64,000 nt of DNA from Pestalotiopsis fici W106-1 (taxonomy: Eukaryota; Ascomycota; Sordariomycetes; Amphisphaeriales; Sporocadaceae), in contig NW_006917100.1 of the NCBI RefSeq assembly GCF_000516985.1, forward strand, positions 1,043,490 through 1,107,489. The letters run 5' to 3'. Under the pieces are notes generated by a model, which saw nothing but the letters and a program-made list of their open reading frames with translations, did not search any database and was not told the origin of the DNA. Shown piece after piece: positions 47,694 to 59,794 of this stretch. The translations under genes were made by a program, and so were the position numbers. Numbering within the stretch: position 1 is the first letter of the stretch; the number at the start of each line of letters is the position of its first letter.

Positions 47694-48758
47694 AAGCCAC
47701 AGACTACAGCATCTCCATGCGCAAGGAGTCTCGCCGTGTCTGGCTTTACAGATATAGTCGGCCAGGCTCAAGCCCATAAACCAGAAAAAGGCCAAGCTCT
47801 AGGCTTCCAGGCTCCAGCCAGCCCCCTCCGAGCTCCGGTGTGGAAAAGGACCATTGGATACGCTTCTGTCAGTAAAAACTCTATGCTAGCGGCCATGAAT
47901 GACACCCACACCCAGATGACCGATGGGCGCAGCAGTTGCGCCGGCGTTTTTCTGTACCTAGGGGTCGGGTTGGGTTCGCGAGTCCCCAATATGCAAGAAA
48001 ACGAAACTGATGGGGACGAGGGGACTTTGTGTGAGAAGAGCTAGGTCGTCCGAAATCTTGATCTCTACGTTACTTATATATATATAAGATATTGAACGAA
48101 AACTGAGTAAAGGAACACCAATGGATTACGCCCACCCAAGAAAGCCACCCTCGGACGCCCGTTTGGGGTCTCTCCCTGCGAGTCTGGTCTGGTCTGGGCA
48201 TGGCTCTCGCTCGCTCGCTCGGCAGCCAAAGTCGGATGGAAGGATGGATGGGATGTGTGTAAGTCAAATGTAAGTGCGGGTACTTGTCATGTTGCCCGGA
48301 CCCTCATTTGGGGGTCACCCAGAGGAGGGGTTTCAACAGTTGCAAGTGGCCTACCCTAGGGATTTCCTTTTAAGATTGTCCAGGGCCCCTGTCTTAAAAG
48401 TCGTGTTTGTTTCCTGGGGTACCTGTGGTCGTCTTGTTTGCGATTGCGCACCTTCTGGGGCTACATATATCGCATGATCTGCTTATACGTTGGATCGACG
48501 CTTCTTAGACTTTTTATCTGCTCTCATATATTACCTACTGCGGGTCTGTCTCTGTTCCTGTCTGGGCCGTTGCAGATCATTTTTCACCTTTCGGGGGATT
48601 GATGCAAGCCTAGTGTTTACCCTACCCACCCGCACTGGCGTATACTTTATATACCTTGCGGGTAGTGTCACCAACATGACCCTCAACAACCAACCTCACT
48701 TGCTTACCAATTGCGGTTTACGTTTTTGGACCTTGTTCTGGTGTCTGGTTATCCCTTT

Positions 48759-48784
48759 TTCTTCTTCTTCTTCTTCTTCTTTTT
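48759..48784. repeat. (TTC)n microsatellite
   Basis: A run of about eight TTC units in a pyrimidine-rich stretch resembling a fungal 5' leader. Confidence 0.85.
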
Positions 48785-49937
48785 CACACTCTCTCCTTCG
48801 TCCCCGTCTCAAGTACAGCAAGCAATCATGGGTATGCGCAATCTCAAAACGGTTTAGAGGTCATCTAATTGCTGAACATCACCTGGGCGGCTTTGGTGGT
48901 ATTCGATCCTGACAGCTTGATTGCCCAGTCCAAAGAGCAATTACCGTTTGAAATTTCTACGTCTTCTGCTGTGGGGACCTCACACTATTTTCACAAGGTC
49001 ACGATTCCCAAGTGGAAGTCACGACAGTCAGTCTATTGGTCCGAAGGCGGTCAGACAAACGAGAGCCGAGTGGCAGCAGGCAAGGCCGTCTTCTTCAATT
49101 TTGAGCAACCACGTACACGTGTTGTTCCTTCATCTCATTGTCTTGTTACTGTCACGGTCGTCCAATGCTTTTCAACATTCTGGCACAAGTCTTAATCTCT
49201 TTTGGAGGTGAATCACTTCTCAAAATTTATGTCGATGAATCTTCTACTACTTTTTTCTTGGCATGCTCGGAAAAGTAATGCCATTTCTGTTTTCTCCCCC
49301 ATCCAACAGGTCGTGCTGGAAGCCGTGCTCATCTTGAAGCTAGCATTCCGAGCAAACAACAGACGCGCAATGTGAGCTCGCTCCCAAACATGTTCAGCAA
49401 GGCTGAGCAAATGGGCGATACGACTCTATCAGGCCGGGTCATCGCCGACCGAATTCCATCTATTGACCAAGTATTGGTGTCGAGGTCGTCATTTTGTCGA
49501 AAACACTGGCCCTCCCACACCATACCGAGCCTCTGCGTCCGATTACCTTTCCGCGAAACCATCCTTTCAAGCTGCTCGTGACGAGCATGTCCACCCCTCG
49601 AGTCCTCAAGACTCCCTCAACCACCTTCGACCTTACAACAATGCGAATCTTTGGGGTATTCCATGATCTATGACAAGGTTCTAAAGCGCTTCACGTCCGC
49701 CTCAATCCCGTCGAATTCGTTCAGAGGACGAGACGTCTAACCCAGCGCCGCCGCCAGGGAGAAGAAATTAGGAAATATGGGGAAGGTCAATGCCGATAAT
49801 GAAGGAAAGATAAAAAGAACCCATCATGTCCGTTAACGCCAACCGAGAGAAAGAAAATCGTCGCGGTGCCATCCCTTTTGGCACATATATACAGTTCGAT
49901 AGCATCTTGGTCGTCAAAGAGGGATTCGATGCCGCTC

Positions 49938-52247
49938 TTATTGCGGATACTGGCCCTGGAATGTAGGGCCATGGAGTCGCTGTCTCTTCTCAGGCGGGCC
50001 ATCGTTGGGCATACCCTCGGGCATTCTGCCATGACCGGCCGTCATGGCAGGGAGCATTGTATTCGGGAACCGAGGCTGCGAAGGTGCGCCGGGGTTCATG
50101 CCCATTTGTGCTCCGTTTCCAGCAGCCATGTAACCTTGCTCGTGGTTCAGGTTCGGCGATGCATGAGGCATTTGTCCTGGCGAGTGCCACGAAGCACTAG
50201 TTGCGGGCGACTGTATCGGCGTCGTCTCAAACTTTGCCATTCCCGAGGATGATGCTGCAGAAATAGGCAGGCTCATGCCAGCATTGGAATAGGGTCCAGG
50301 AGTCGGCGGCTGGCCATTACCATACGCATCAATGTAAGCCTCAGCTGTTGCGTTGCGCATGAAGCCAGCAAGGTGCTTCCGCAGCTTTCCAATCATGCCC
50401 TCCTTGGTGAAAGGCTTGGCCAACACATCCTTCATTCCTTTACCAAAAAGTCAGCATCGTCCCAGTCGCAGAAAACTCAGTAGGTGATCAACACTTACCC
50501 CAGTGAAAGTACATGTCTAGATCTTGCTGATTGATGTTGGAAGTCATGGCAATAATCGGGATTCTAGGGTTGACTTCTCGAATCATAGCGGTGGCCGACA
50601 CACCATCAAGTTGTGGCATGACAATGTCCATGAAAATCAAGTCAAACCAGTTTGGATTGGCATTAATCTTGTGTACAGCTTCCAGTCCATCACGCTACAC
50701 GTTGAGCATTAGCAATGCGTTCTCAAGCAGACATAAATGGGGCCAAGATACTTACAGCAACTTCGACACCACAGTCAAAGTTGGCGAGAAACTTGCTTCC
50801 GATTCTCGAACAGATCCTGTCATCTTCAACGAGCAGAATTCTAGGCTTCTTAGCACCCCACGGAGAACTGGCGCCAGGTGCACCGCTGGGTGGGCTTATG
50901 GTCGGCACAGTAGGAGGCACAGTCTCTGGTGCGGCTGCCAGGGCGTTCTGCGACAGCGGCCGGTTATAAGGGATGTTGCCCAAGTGCTCGGCAGCAAAAG
51001 GATCGATACCGATATCTTGTCCGACTGGGTATACCATGTGACGAGGGTCGAGCATGGGGTTGTGGACAAAGTCTTGGGGCATAGCTCCAGTTCCCGGCGG
51101 GCCCATCATGGTTCCAGACCCAGCCGACTCGGGCGAGGCACCAACCTGCTGGAACTGTACCGACATCTGGCGCAGGTCTCTTTCGGGGATGTGATCGCCA
51201 GACACACTGCTCATGATCTCCCGTGCCCTTCTAAGCTCAGCGGCAGGCTCGAGCGTTCCGTCCGACATGATGTTGTCAGAAAATGCTGGGCCAGATGCAT
51301 GGTTCGAGGCGGATCTGGCATGACGGCGGGACTGGTCTGCCTTGTTCAAGTGGCTCAACAGCTCATTGTTGACCTGGGACTGGGCCTTGACGACACGCTG
51401 TAGGTGAAGTATCTCATCCACAAAGACCTTATTGGCCTGTGTGAGGGCAAAGTATGACTCCTGCAAACTCTGGACTTGCTGTTGCATGGCAGCGACATTC
51501 TCTGTCAATGCCACAATCTGAGTATTGGAGTGGTGGAATTGCTCCTCATTGTTCTGGGCCTTTCTCGGAGCCGGCGCTTTTCTGCGAATGTTGTCCAGGT
51601 TGTGCTTGGCGTCACGGTTGAACTCTGGGTGCTTGAATTCCCAAGCCTAAAACGCGGTCAGTCTTGGCTGACTGGTATTGATGCCGAGCGACAGAGTACT
51701 TACATTCTGACCGTACACCGACTGACCCGTCTCCTCATTCTGGCGCACTTTGTGGAAGTCATACTTGTTCAGCTGACGAACAAAACTAGCAAAGTTGCTG
51801 TGTTTGAAATGCTTCGGAAGGATCGTTTTCGTAAATTTTTCGTTCTGCAATACAGATTAGCATCGCGACACGAATCAGACGCTTGCTCGCAGTTTGCATA
51901 CCTCGAGCACGACGAAACTATCACCGTGGTCACCCCAGCGGACGACTTCACTGTACGATGGGTCCTCCAACATCCTGTTGGCACGACATGGTTAACAAAT
52001 TGGACAGTCAAGTCCGAGACTGTCGCGCAGTCCCAGACAAAGAAAAGGCTCATGGACTGGGGGCTGTATTTACTTATAGAGCTTGCGAACCTATACCCCG
52101 CCAGAGTCAGTCAGACGTCTTATCGCAAAACAACCATCTGAGTGCCGCGACCGAGTGCTTAATTCGAGTCGCAGAAAAGGGTGTACTTACAAAGTCACTA
52201 GAATTGTTACTGCCGCCCGCAGCAACAGACATCTCGGGTTCGGGCAT
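49938..52247 (-). CDS. SKN7: Skn7-type response regulator with HSF DNA-binding domain
   Basis: This is a 624-residue transcription factor that ends a fungal phosphorelay and acts in oxidative and cell-wall/osmotic stress. Seven exons join in frame: 52247-52191, 52090-52074 (17 nt), 51974-51902, 51844-51704, 51646-50756, 50694-50499 and 50437-49938. The HSF-type DNA-binding domain (residues about 17-105) reads SDFVRKLYKMLEDP ... VVRWG ... [13 protein letters not shown] ... [10 protein letters not shown] coiled coil follows (about 135-200; [15 protein letters not shown]). The receiver domain (about 363-480) has the acidic pocket VEDDR, phosphoacceptor Asp416 in [12 protein letters not shown], the Thr of IAMTS and the Lys of LAKPF, so phosphotransfer should be possible. 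The C-terminus is Pro/Met/Gly-rich. ATG 52247 fits other Skn7 N-termini; the frame stays open upstream, so a longer start cannot be excluded. Confidence 0.95.
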
Positions 52248-53015
52248 CTTGGGGCGATGAACGGTGGGTTCCGATACCAGTGTATTGTTATCCTTTGCGA
52301 CAAGTAAGGACCGCGCTGAGAGGCTGCTGCTGGTATAATGACGAGGACAAGAAGACAAAGGACGTATCGCCTAGTCACGAATATTGGCTATCGTAAAACT
52401 GTAGTTGTGTCCCGGCGCAGTCCACCTCTTTCTTCAACATGCAAATGCGCGCAATATATATCGTCGTGCACGGCCGAAATCGAAGGCGACGAGATTCCTT
52501 TGCAGCTTCTGTCGCCCTGGTCGGTCTCTGATCAAGGTCGCTACGATCGCTTCATCGGTCGGGGAGAAAGGCGACGTTGTGACGCGTTCTGTCGGCGTCG
52601 TTGCGTCAATAAGGGAAAAAGGATCAGAGGCGTTGTTCTACTGTTGCATGTCCCGGATTAACGCAATTGATTTTCTCTATGCGTGGTAACGGGTGCCCCT
52701 GAGGTTGGCCGAATTTTTTTAAAAGTTTGTTTTTTTCCCTTCTGATCAGCAGCAAAGGAATCGTCCGTCGAGATTACCCCCTTTGGCTTCTGGGAGCTGG
52801 GTAAGGGTAGACGGGGACTCTTTGGGAAGAGAAACAGAACAATGGTCGGAGGTTCAAACTCTTTGCGGGCTTGCCCTCTTTTCCAGCCAGCGACGAGGAT
52901 GGGATAGGGCAGGATTGGACTGGGCTGGACTTGGATAGGACAAGATGGGACGGGAACTGAATTGGGACAGGAGGAATAAACTCTGGCCACGGAACCTGAC
53001 AGCCAAGGGAAAGGG

Positions 53016-53034
53016 AAAAAAAAAAAAAAAAAAA
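53016..53034. repeat. A19 homopolymer
   Basis: An uninterrupted run of 19 A residues, about 770 bases upstream of the skn7 start; poly(dA:dT) of this length can exclude nucleosomes. Confidence 0.9.
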
Positions 53035-54028
53035 GGAAGAAGCTAGCCCACCCTCTAGTTAGCGGCCCTCTGACGGCATCGAGCAAGGATGGTGGGGATC
53101 TGAATCGGGTCAATTGCTTGCCCTGCCTGATCAGTGGTCAGAAGCTGGGCTGTTTCCCAGTGGCTGGCTGTGCTGGTTGGGCGACCCGCTGGTACTTGCA
53201 GATGTAGATGCAGGGAGCTGGTGTATGTACACGACAAGGTCCTTGTGCAGGCTTGCGGGGGAGAGGGGGTGGGCAAGAGGCGCCTGATTTAATGGCACAA
53301 GAGAGACAGACACAGGTTGACAGGCAGGCAGGCAAGAGAGTGTGATGAGATGAAGAGAGGAAAAAGAGAGACCCTAGCCAAGGAGACGAACCGAGACAGA
53401 CCATAACCAGCTCAGAGTCTCGCCCGGCAGCAACAGGTAGGTAGGTACGCAGTAATAATAACCATTCTACGGGAGGACCCTTCTTTCCACTATTATGGGA
53501 ATGGCGCAATATGATAATAGACGACCTATCATTCTCACTCTATTGCGGCTCATGCTTCGAATGTATTGGTTGCTTCCAACGTGTTGTGCTATACTGTGCT
53601 CTTTGTGTACATAGTTGTGCCATTTGCACATAGGAAGAGAACCGCTCGAGAGTAGTAGTAAAAACCTCCCCTACAAATGCCTGTACCTGGCTGAACGATT
53701 AGTTGGAAGATACTAACCGAGGCTTGGGAGATGATACAGACAAGGATTGGGCTACGACATACTGTGTAACAAGACATGACTTGTGACTGGCGTGCTAACT
53801 GTGACTTGAATACTGCAATACTGCAAAGACTGGCAATATGTGCTGCCCGGCCGACTGGAATGATGATTGGGTGCGGATACTTGCTATTTCCATGGTCCCT
53901 CAAGACACTCAAGCCTGCGCTGTGCCTGCTGACAGTTTGCGAGACTGAGATTTTTCTTCGAGCCGCAAAAAGCAGGCGGAATATTTCAAGTCTTTCCACA
54001 TGTGCAATTAGCTAGGTCTAGATAGTAC

Positions 54029-54045
54029 TTTTTTTTTTTTTTTTT
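54029..54045. repeat. T17 homopolymer
   Basis: An uninterrupted run of 17 T residues in a gene-free stretch. Confidence 0.9.
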
Positions 54046-56985
54046 CAACTTCACAGAAGCAATCAATAGGTACTCTTTCTATACGTGAGCGTTTCTTCTC
54101 GAAAATGTAGTTTTTATGTGCCCTTTGCCTGACCCGAATAATCATTGGGGCTCACTCATGGTAACTGCCAATAACTCAATAACCTCGAAGGAAGCACGAG
54201 TAATCATTGAAACTACCGCTTGAGTCCGTGCCAGAACTGTGCCACTAATTTGGACACGCCACAAGCAAGCGCGTTGCCTCCTTTTGGCTATGACATGGCG
54301 GTACCTCGAGCTCGAGTCAAGACTCTTTCTGAGTCGCTTGACGGCCACCGTCTCGAAAGAGCCTCTCCAACCTTGAACAACTGGATATGAAGCAGTGAAT
54401 GATGAGCATGGCGGGCGGGCGGGGCAAACATATGGATGCTACTAACTACCACTCTGTGTGTATATTGTGTGTGCCCAAACCAGCTTGTCACAGCGTAGAT
54501 GGCACCCACCAGTGACAATTCATCCGGCAGCGAGCCAGTCAACCAGCAATATGTGGCCACGATCATTACTTGTTATGTAATTCCCTCACTGTTTCCCTTT
54601 CTTCTTCTATCATCTACAAGCCTTGACCTGGCACAAATGCAATCTGAAGTGTACATGTACGCATTGCGCAAACCAGACAACCATACACATAATCAACCCC
54701 CCCAGCGAGTCCCGGAACACAATTACCGCCTCTGGGTCGCGTTGCTTTTGGAGGAGATTGGGTACATGAGCGTTGTGGGGAGCTCACGGCAGAGGCCAAG
54801 GTACCCCCTGAGTCGGCATTCTTTAGCGCCGCCTCGGAGCACATTTGGCTGACCTTGCAGTCAGTGGCTTTTTTTTCTTCTGCTCTCCTAGTGTAATACA
54901 TTAACCCAACTAGCCTCTAGGCAAGGTACCTAGGTTAGTTAGAAAGGTACGATGCGTTCGGGACTCACCGTGTCCGAGGCGAGATAATTTAAACCATCCT
55001 ATTGACAAAATGCACTATTCGCTTTCCATGATCTAGTATAAACATTACTTTTATCAATAACAAGACAGTCTCTTTTTCTATTTAGGTTTTCGATTTCATG
55101 TCGCAAGACTGCTCGTCATTTAGCCCCTAGCACATATACTTCCCCCGTCAAATTAGGCGAGTTTTACTGACAGCTACCACAATGGAACGATTACCACTAG
55201 CTCCCACATGCCATAAGGTAACCAGGACCTGGGTTTCTGTGATTGACCCGCCATGCTTGAAAGAACAGTGGAGGCGGTTTTGAAAATGGATGGGCTCGAT
55301 GGATAATATCCATTGTCGCGTCGTGATCGCGTGTACAATTGGCAAAGTGCCCCCGGGGGACCCCGTTCCTACTACTTCCATTTCCCCGCTTGTGCGCGAA
55401 AACGGTATTCTTTTTTGTTTTCTCGCGCCAACTTACCGACTTTTATTGTAGCGGAGAGTTTTCGGTATACTCTGCGAGGCGCTGCCCCAGACTATCATAA
55501 TCGCAATATCATCGCAAAATAGGCTAGTCCTAGCAAAAGCAGAACCAAGTCGACCAACCGTGAAAATGACCGCCGACTACTACTCCAAAACACCTCTACG
55601 ACTGATTAATTCCCGTCTCACCAGAGCCCATACAGAGTACAGAGCCACTATAGCACCAGACCCTCAGTGATTGTAGCGAGGCACGATGACGCACGCCATG
55701 CTCACCTTGGCCTCGCTTTCTCTACACACCAACTGCACCATGTCGAGCAGGAAGCAATTTCGGTCTTGTTGCTGCTACTACTGCCGCCGCTTCTGCTTAT
55801 GCGGGAATTCCTTCTTCTGACAGGTTACCTAGATGCTTCCTTCCTATGCGAGAAAAATAACCCGCCTTGCTTGGTTGCCCGCTTGCGCCAGCTGATGGAC
55901 AAGATGGAGTATGGCAACCCAAAGACCGCGTCTCTCGTTCCTCTCTTCAGCTCACCTCTGTCCAAAACAACTGTGATCGGCATTGCTCATACTACAAGAA
56001 GCAAGCAAGTAGAAGGCCGGGCCGCAGACCGTCGGCTGGTCTAACCTTTCCAGGTCGAATGGATCGAGATCAAAAATCGATGGCTTGGATAGTCTGGATA
56101 TTCCCAACGGGAGGAACGACTCGGGGTCCTGGGGTACTCGGATTCTTGACTCGACTGTCTTGTCTTTTTGTCTTTTGTATATTTCGGCCCTTTCAGAACC
56201 ACCACCTGCGGCCTCCGAAGAAGGCTTCCGTCTCTAGCTTCACCCAAATGCTTCTCTCTACTCTTCCTGTACATGCCACACCATGTCAAAATGCCTTAGT
56301 TGGCCTGTCTTTCCCACCCCTCGTGGCAGTCCGCGAGAGGCCAGCGTCTCTTGGCGCAACCCTAAGGGTCTTTGGTTACCGACTCTCTGGGAATTCCCAA
56401 CCACGCTGGGGCGAGGGGAGGGCAACTGGTCAAGGATGAGGCACCGACTTGCGACTGGCTGACTTCCCGGCCGCCAAAGCCAAATTGAAATTAGGCGCTC
56501 TCGTACTTGTCTCGCACGTTCCGCGGCCAACAGATCACAATGAGAATTTACTACTTACTTCTTGCTTCATGGGATCCTGGAGCAGATGAATGCCTTTGGG
56601 TGTCTCTTTTGGCAGTTGGCGCTAGGTGTTGCATCTCATCCATTCAGCATTTCCAGACATCTGTTTGTCCTGGAATCTTTTATCATTCTCACAGACTCGC
56701 TGCAACAATCGCTAATAGTTGCAAATGGTTCATATGGGACGCCAGCCAATGCACGAACCCGGTGCTTTTCCTCCAGATTGGCTTTGCGCCTTCTCCGCGC
56801 CTACGACCACACTACGGACGTAGCCAGATTCCATAGCTGAGCCTCCAAAACCGCAAAGAAAAGGGCGACTGGCTCCGATGCGGCCATTCCAGTGCTGTAG
56901 TCTGAGATCGCGGCAACAGAGTGTGCCACATCCCACAACCAACCTGGAACTGCTCCCACGTGCAGTTAAGCCCCAACAATGGCAT

Positions 56986-57015
56986 GGCATCCCTTACTTG
57001 CAAGTAAGGGATGCC
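56986..57015. repeat. Perfect 30-bp palindrome
   Basis: The 15-base arm GGCATCCCTTACTTG is followed directly, with no spacer, by its exact reverse complement. The match ends sharply: the next outer base pair (T56985/G57016) does not pair. See the findings. Confidence 0.9.
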
Positions 57016-57924
57016 GCCAGCCTGCCACACGATATACTATGTAGTTGGTAGGTTGGCGACACTAAAATTTGCGTGGAATGTTCTTGGAGAACTTCCATGA
57101 AATAGTCGAAGAACGGCTTTCACACCACGCGCAACCCCAAGCTCTACACAGTAAGGCCAGGCGCTTGGTCCTTATCCGCGGTTGAAAGCGGTAGACGTTG
57201 GTTCCTAGCATTCCGAACTCCAGTCACCCCTTCAACTCTTATGTTCACGTGCAGTCTAGATGACCCGAATTTCTGAGACTATAGCGTTTTGCACATGCCG
57301 ATTAAAGGAGAATTGACCTAGAACGTGTTTACGATTCTGCAGATAATCGCAATACTCTCCGAACACCTGAATGGATCATAAATTCGCCCCTCCACGGTTT
57401 CGATGCAGGATTGCTAGAAAAGCGCCCATTCTTCGGGAATAACACGACAACTAGTCACGCAGATCTGACTGTTTATCTGCCTTGGCCATATTGTGACGTT
57501 TCAAACCATCAATTATATAGCAACATAGCTGTTGTCTAGAAATTACATGCTGCCTGAGATCTGCCGACTGCTAGAAATAATACAAGATGAAGGCACACGA
57601 ATGTCGATGGTCTACACTATACTTCTGTACTAAGCGTGTTTCCAAAGTTGACTTGCCTCTTCTTCCCCATTTCAAGAATATGGCTTGCTTGCGTGATTAG
57701 CACTGGGCATGTGAAGCTGTAAAAAGTTACCCAAAATCATGAATGTTACTACCCTCGAATCGGTCGCCGCAGCCACGCGGCATATTTCTTTTCCGGGGCG
57801 CAAACAAGATTTTGGCAAGCATCTCGTAATGCAAGACCTGGAAGAAAGATTATACGTTCCATTATGTGAATATTTTTTTAACTATATGTACAGTATATAT
57901 CTGGGGCCGAGCAAAGGGCTCCAA

Positions 57925-59794
57925 TCAGGCGGACACACAGTCATCATCGTATGCACGACTCGGTCCCATGCTGAAGCTCGCCCACGTACCGTTCTTGTTG
58001 GCTTGCTTGGCGTGCGCCAGCCGTATGAGCGTGGTGCCATTGGGCTTGTAGTTCTCCCACCCGTCGTACTTGTGCAAGCCATGGACGGGATCTTTGGCAA
58101 AGGCGGCCCAGGCGCCGCGCATGTAGGTGCCCACGTCCTTCTCTCGTTGTGTGTTGGTGTAGTATTGCTGCGGTGCCGTGTTGAAAATCGATGGCAGCTG
58201 TGGATTTGGTTAGCATTCCTTTTCTCTCTCGAGGCATTTGATAACCAAAGATCCTGTAAAACGTACCTCTGATCCGTGCCAGGAACCATTGTATGGGATC
58301 CATGGCAGGAGTGTGTTGGGAAATGCGCCAAACCATCTGTATCGCCAGGTCGGATTGCCCTTGGAAACGCTGACGGCCGCCCGCTGGCCTGCGGGACACG
58401 TGAAGACAAAGATGTTCTGCACCGGCCAGTACCAGTGCGGCAGACCGGCCCACCACGGCGTCAAATGTTTCGACAGTCCGGATTCATCGTCGGTATTCCC
58501 GACCAGCACAGGTCGCGCGGCTGGCGATCGGTCCGAGTAGTCGGCAAATACGAGCTTGCCGTCGGCGACGGGACCATAGGGCAAGCCGGGCGTCATGCCG
58601 TAGCGGATGGGCGGCAGCCGCTTGATGAGGACGCTGGCTGGGATCGACTGCATGCAGGCAAAGACGCGGGCTTCGGTGGCCTGGTGGCACCCGACCGCGT
58701 GGGCCGCCAGATACCACAGGTCCGAGGCGGCCTTTTGTGTCTGGACGCCGAACCCCCAGGCGGTGCCGCTCTGCATCACGTAGCCCGAGGCAATAGGGTC
58801 CGAGGCGTAGGCGTAGGAATGGATGTCCACCGAGGCGGCACCGGCCGACTGGCCAAACATGACGATGCGGTTTGGGTCGCCGCCAAAGCTGGCAATATTG
58901 TCCCTTACCCACTCGACAGCCATGCGCTGGTCGAGGATGCCCAGGTTGAGTTCCGTCGTCGGGTTGCCCGGGAACCCGAAGATGTTGAGCCGGTAGTTGA
59001 TCGTGACGACGACGACATCTTGCTCCTCGGCCATGAACTGCCCGTTGAACCATTTTTCGGAAGAGCTCCCTCCTGTGTAGGATCCTCCACTATAGGTACA
59101 AAGGGTTCATGATTAACATATAATCTCAAATGCTTCAGCCAGTTGAAGAACTCCGCCTTGTAATTGAGCTTACAAGAGTCTCGGAACCCCAGGCCGAGAC
59201 GCAATGTATGGAGGCGGGTGCCACGCAAACTTTCAAGACTTACTGTATATAGACGAGTACAGCTTTTGAACTCTCGCCTTTTTGAGGATCAGTCCACACA
59301 TTTAACGTCAGACAATCCTCACTCTGCGGAGTATCTGGAAGCAGGACGTCAGGTGTCACATAGTAGCCACCTCTCGAGAGATTGTACAAGGGCTGCAAAG
59401 CATGTTCAGCTTGCAGTGACGGGTGAGCTTGCATGCATGGGAAACCCTCGAGATGACATTAGCACAGTGATGCTACCTCAACAGCTTTTTATCGTTTTGA
59501 AAGGCTCACAAATGTCGTTCCATTTATCGGCGCCGTCCCTGTATACTCGACTGGCGGCTGCCAACGCAAGTCGTCCACGGGTGGCTTTGCATAAGGTATA
59601 CCCAGATATTCAGAGACTTGGGTATTATTCGAGGCAGCGTGTCCAGTCACCGGACCGCTGGTAGTATCGACAACCTGACCAACGGTCCAATTTCCTGCTC
59701 TTCTCGACACATAACGCTGGGGAACTGGTGGCAATGCTAGCACCGTCGGTACCAGGAGCAAACCGACGATGAATCTGACGACGTGAAGTCGCAT
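57925..59794 (-). CDS. Secreted type-B carboxylesterase/lipase
   Basis: A 527-residue alpha/beta hydrolase of the cholinesterase/Candida rugosa lipase family. Exons are 59794-59510, 59446-59244, 59089-58267 and 58197-57925, all GT-AG and in phase. It has a signal peptide (MRLHVVRFIVGLLLVPTVLA) and is presumably extracellular. The family signatures are in order: YLGIPYAKPP near the N-terminus, EDCLTLNVW, the oxyanion hole HGGSYTGG, nucleophile Ser244 in FGQSAGAAS (GQSAG where many relatives have GESAG), acidic residue Glu365 in NTDDESG, and His434 in SWHGSE. The catalytic set is therefore complete. Several N-glycosylation sites (NWT, NGT, NGS) are visible. It hydrolyses carboxylic esters; the substrate is unknown. 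The third intron (58198-58266) is in frame and open on both sides, so intron retention would add 23 residues. The start is the only ATG directly before the signal peptide. Confidence 0.9.

Larger units (their letters stand above)
44921..49937. other. 5-kb interval without a supported gene
   Basis: This is upstream of eIF2B epsilon and downstream of skn7. Open frames of up to about 200 codons occur on both strands but are Ser/Pro/Arg-rich with no domain. The stretch 48720-49740 has a pyrimidine-rich leader, an ATGG|GTATGC start-like junction at about 48828 and further acceptor-like sites, so an unrecognised small spliced gene on the plus strand is possible, but no consistent reading emerged. 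Confidence 0.4.
52248..57924. other. 5.7-kb interval without a supported gene
   Basis: This lies upstream of skn7 and beyond the 3' end of the carboxylesterase. Homopolymers (A19 at 53016, T17 at 54029), a short GGCA repeat near 53319 and a perfect palindrome at 56986-57015 are the visible structures. Open frames on both strands lack protein-like composition. Confidence 0.5.

Noticed and set aside
55867..56439. 190-codon plus-strand frame
   Set aside because: The sequence is rich in Pro, Arg and Trp with no motif; it fits chance in G/C-rich DNA.
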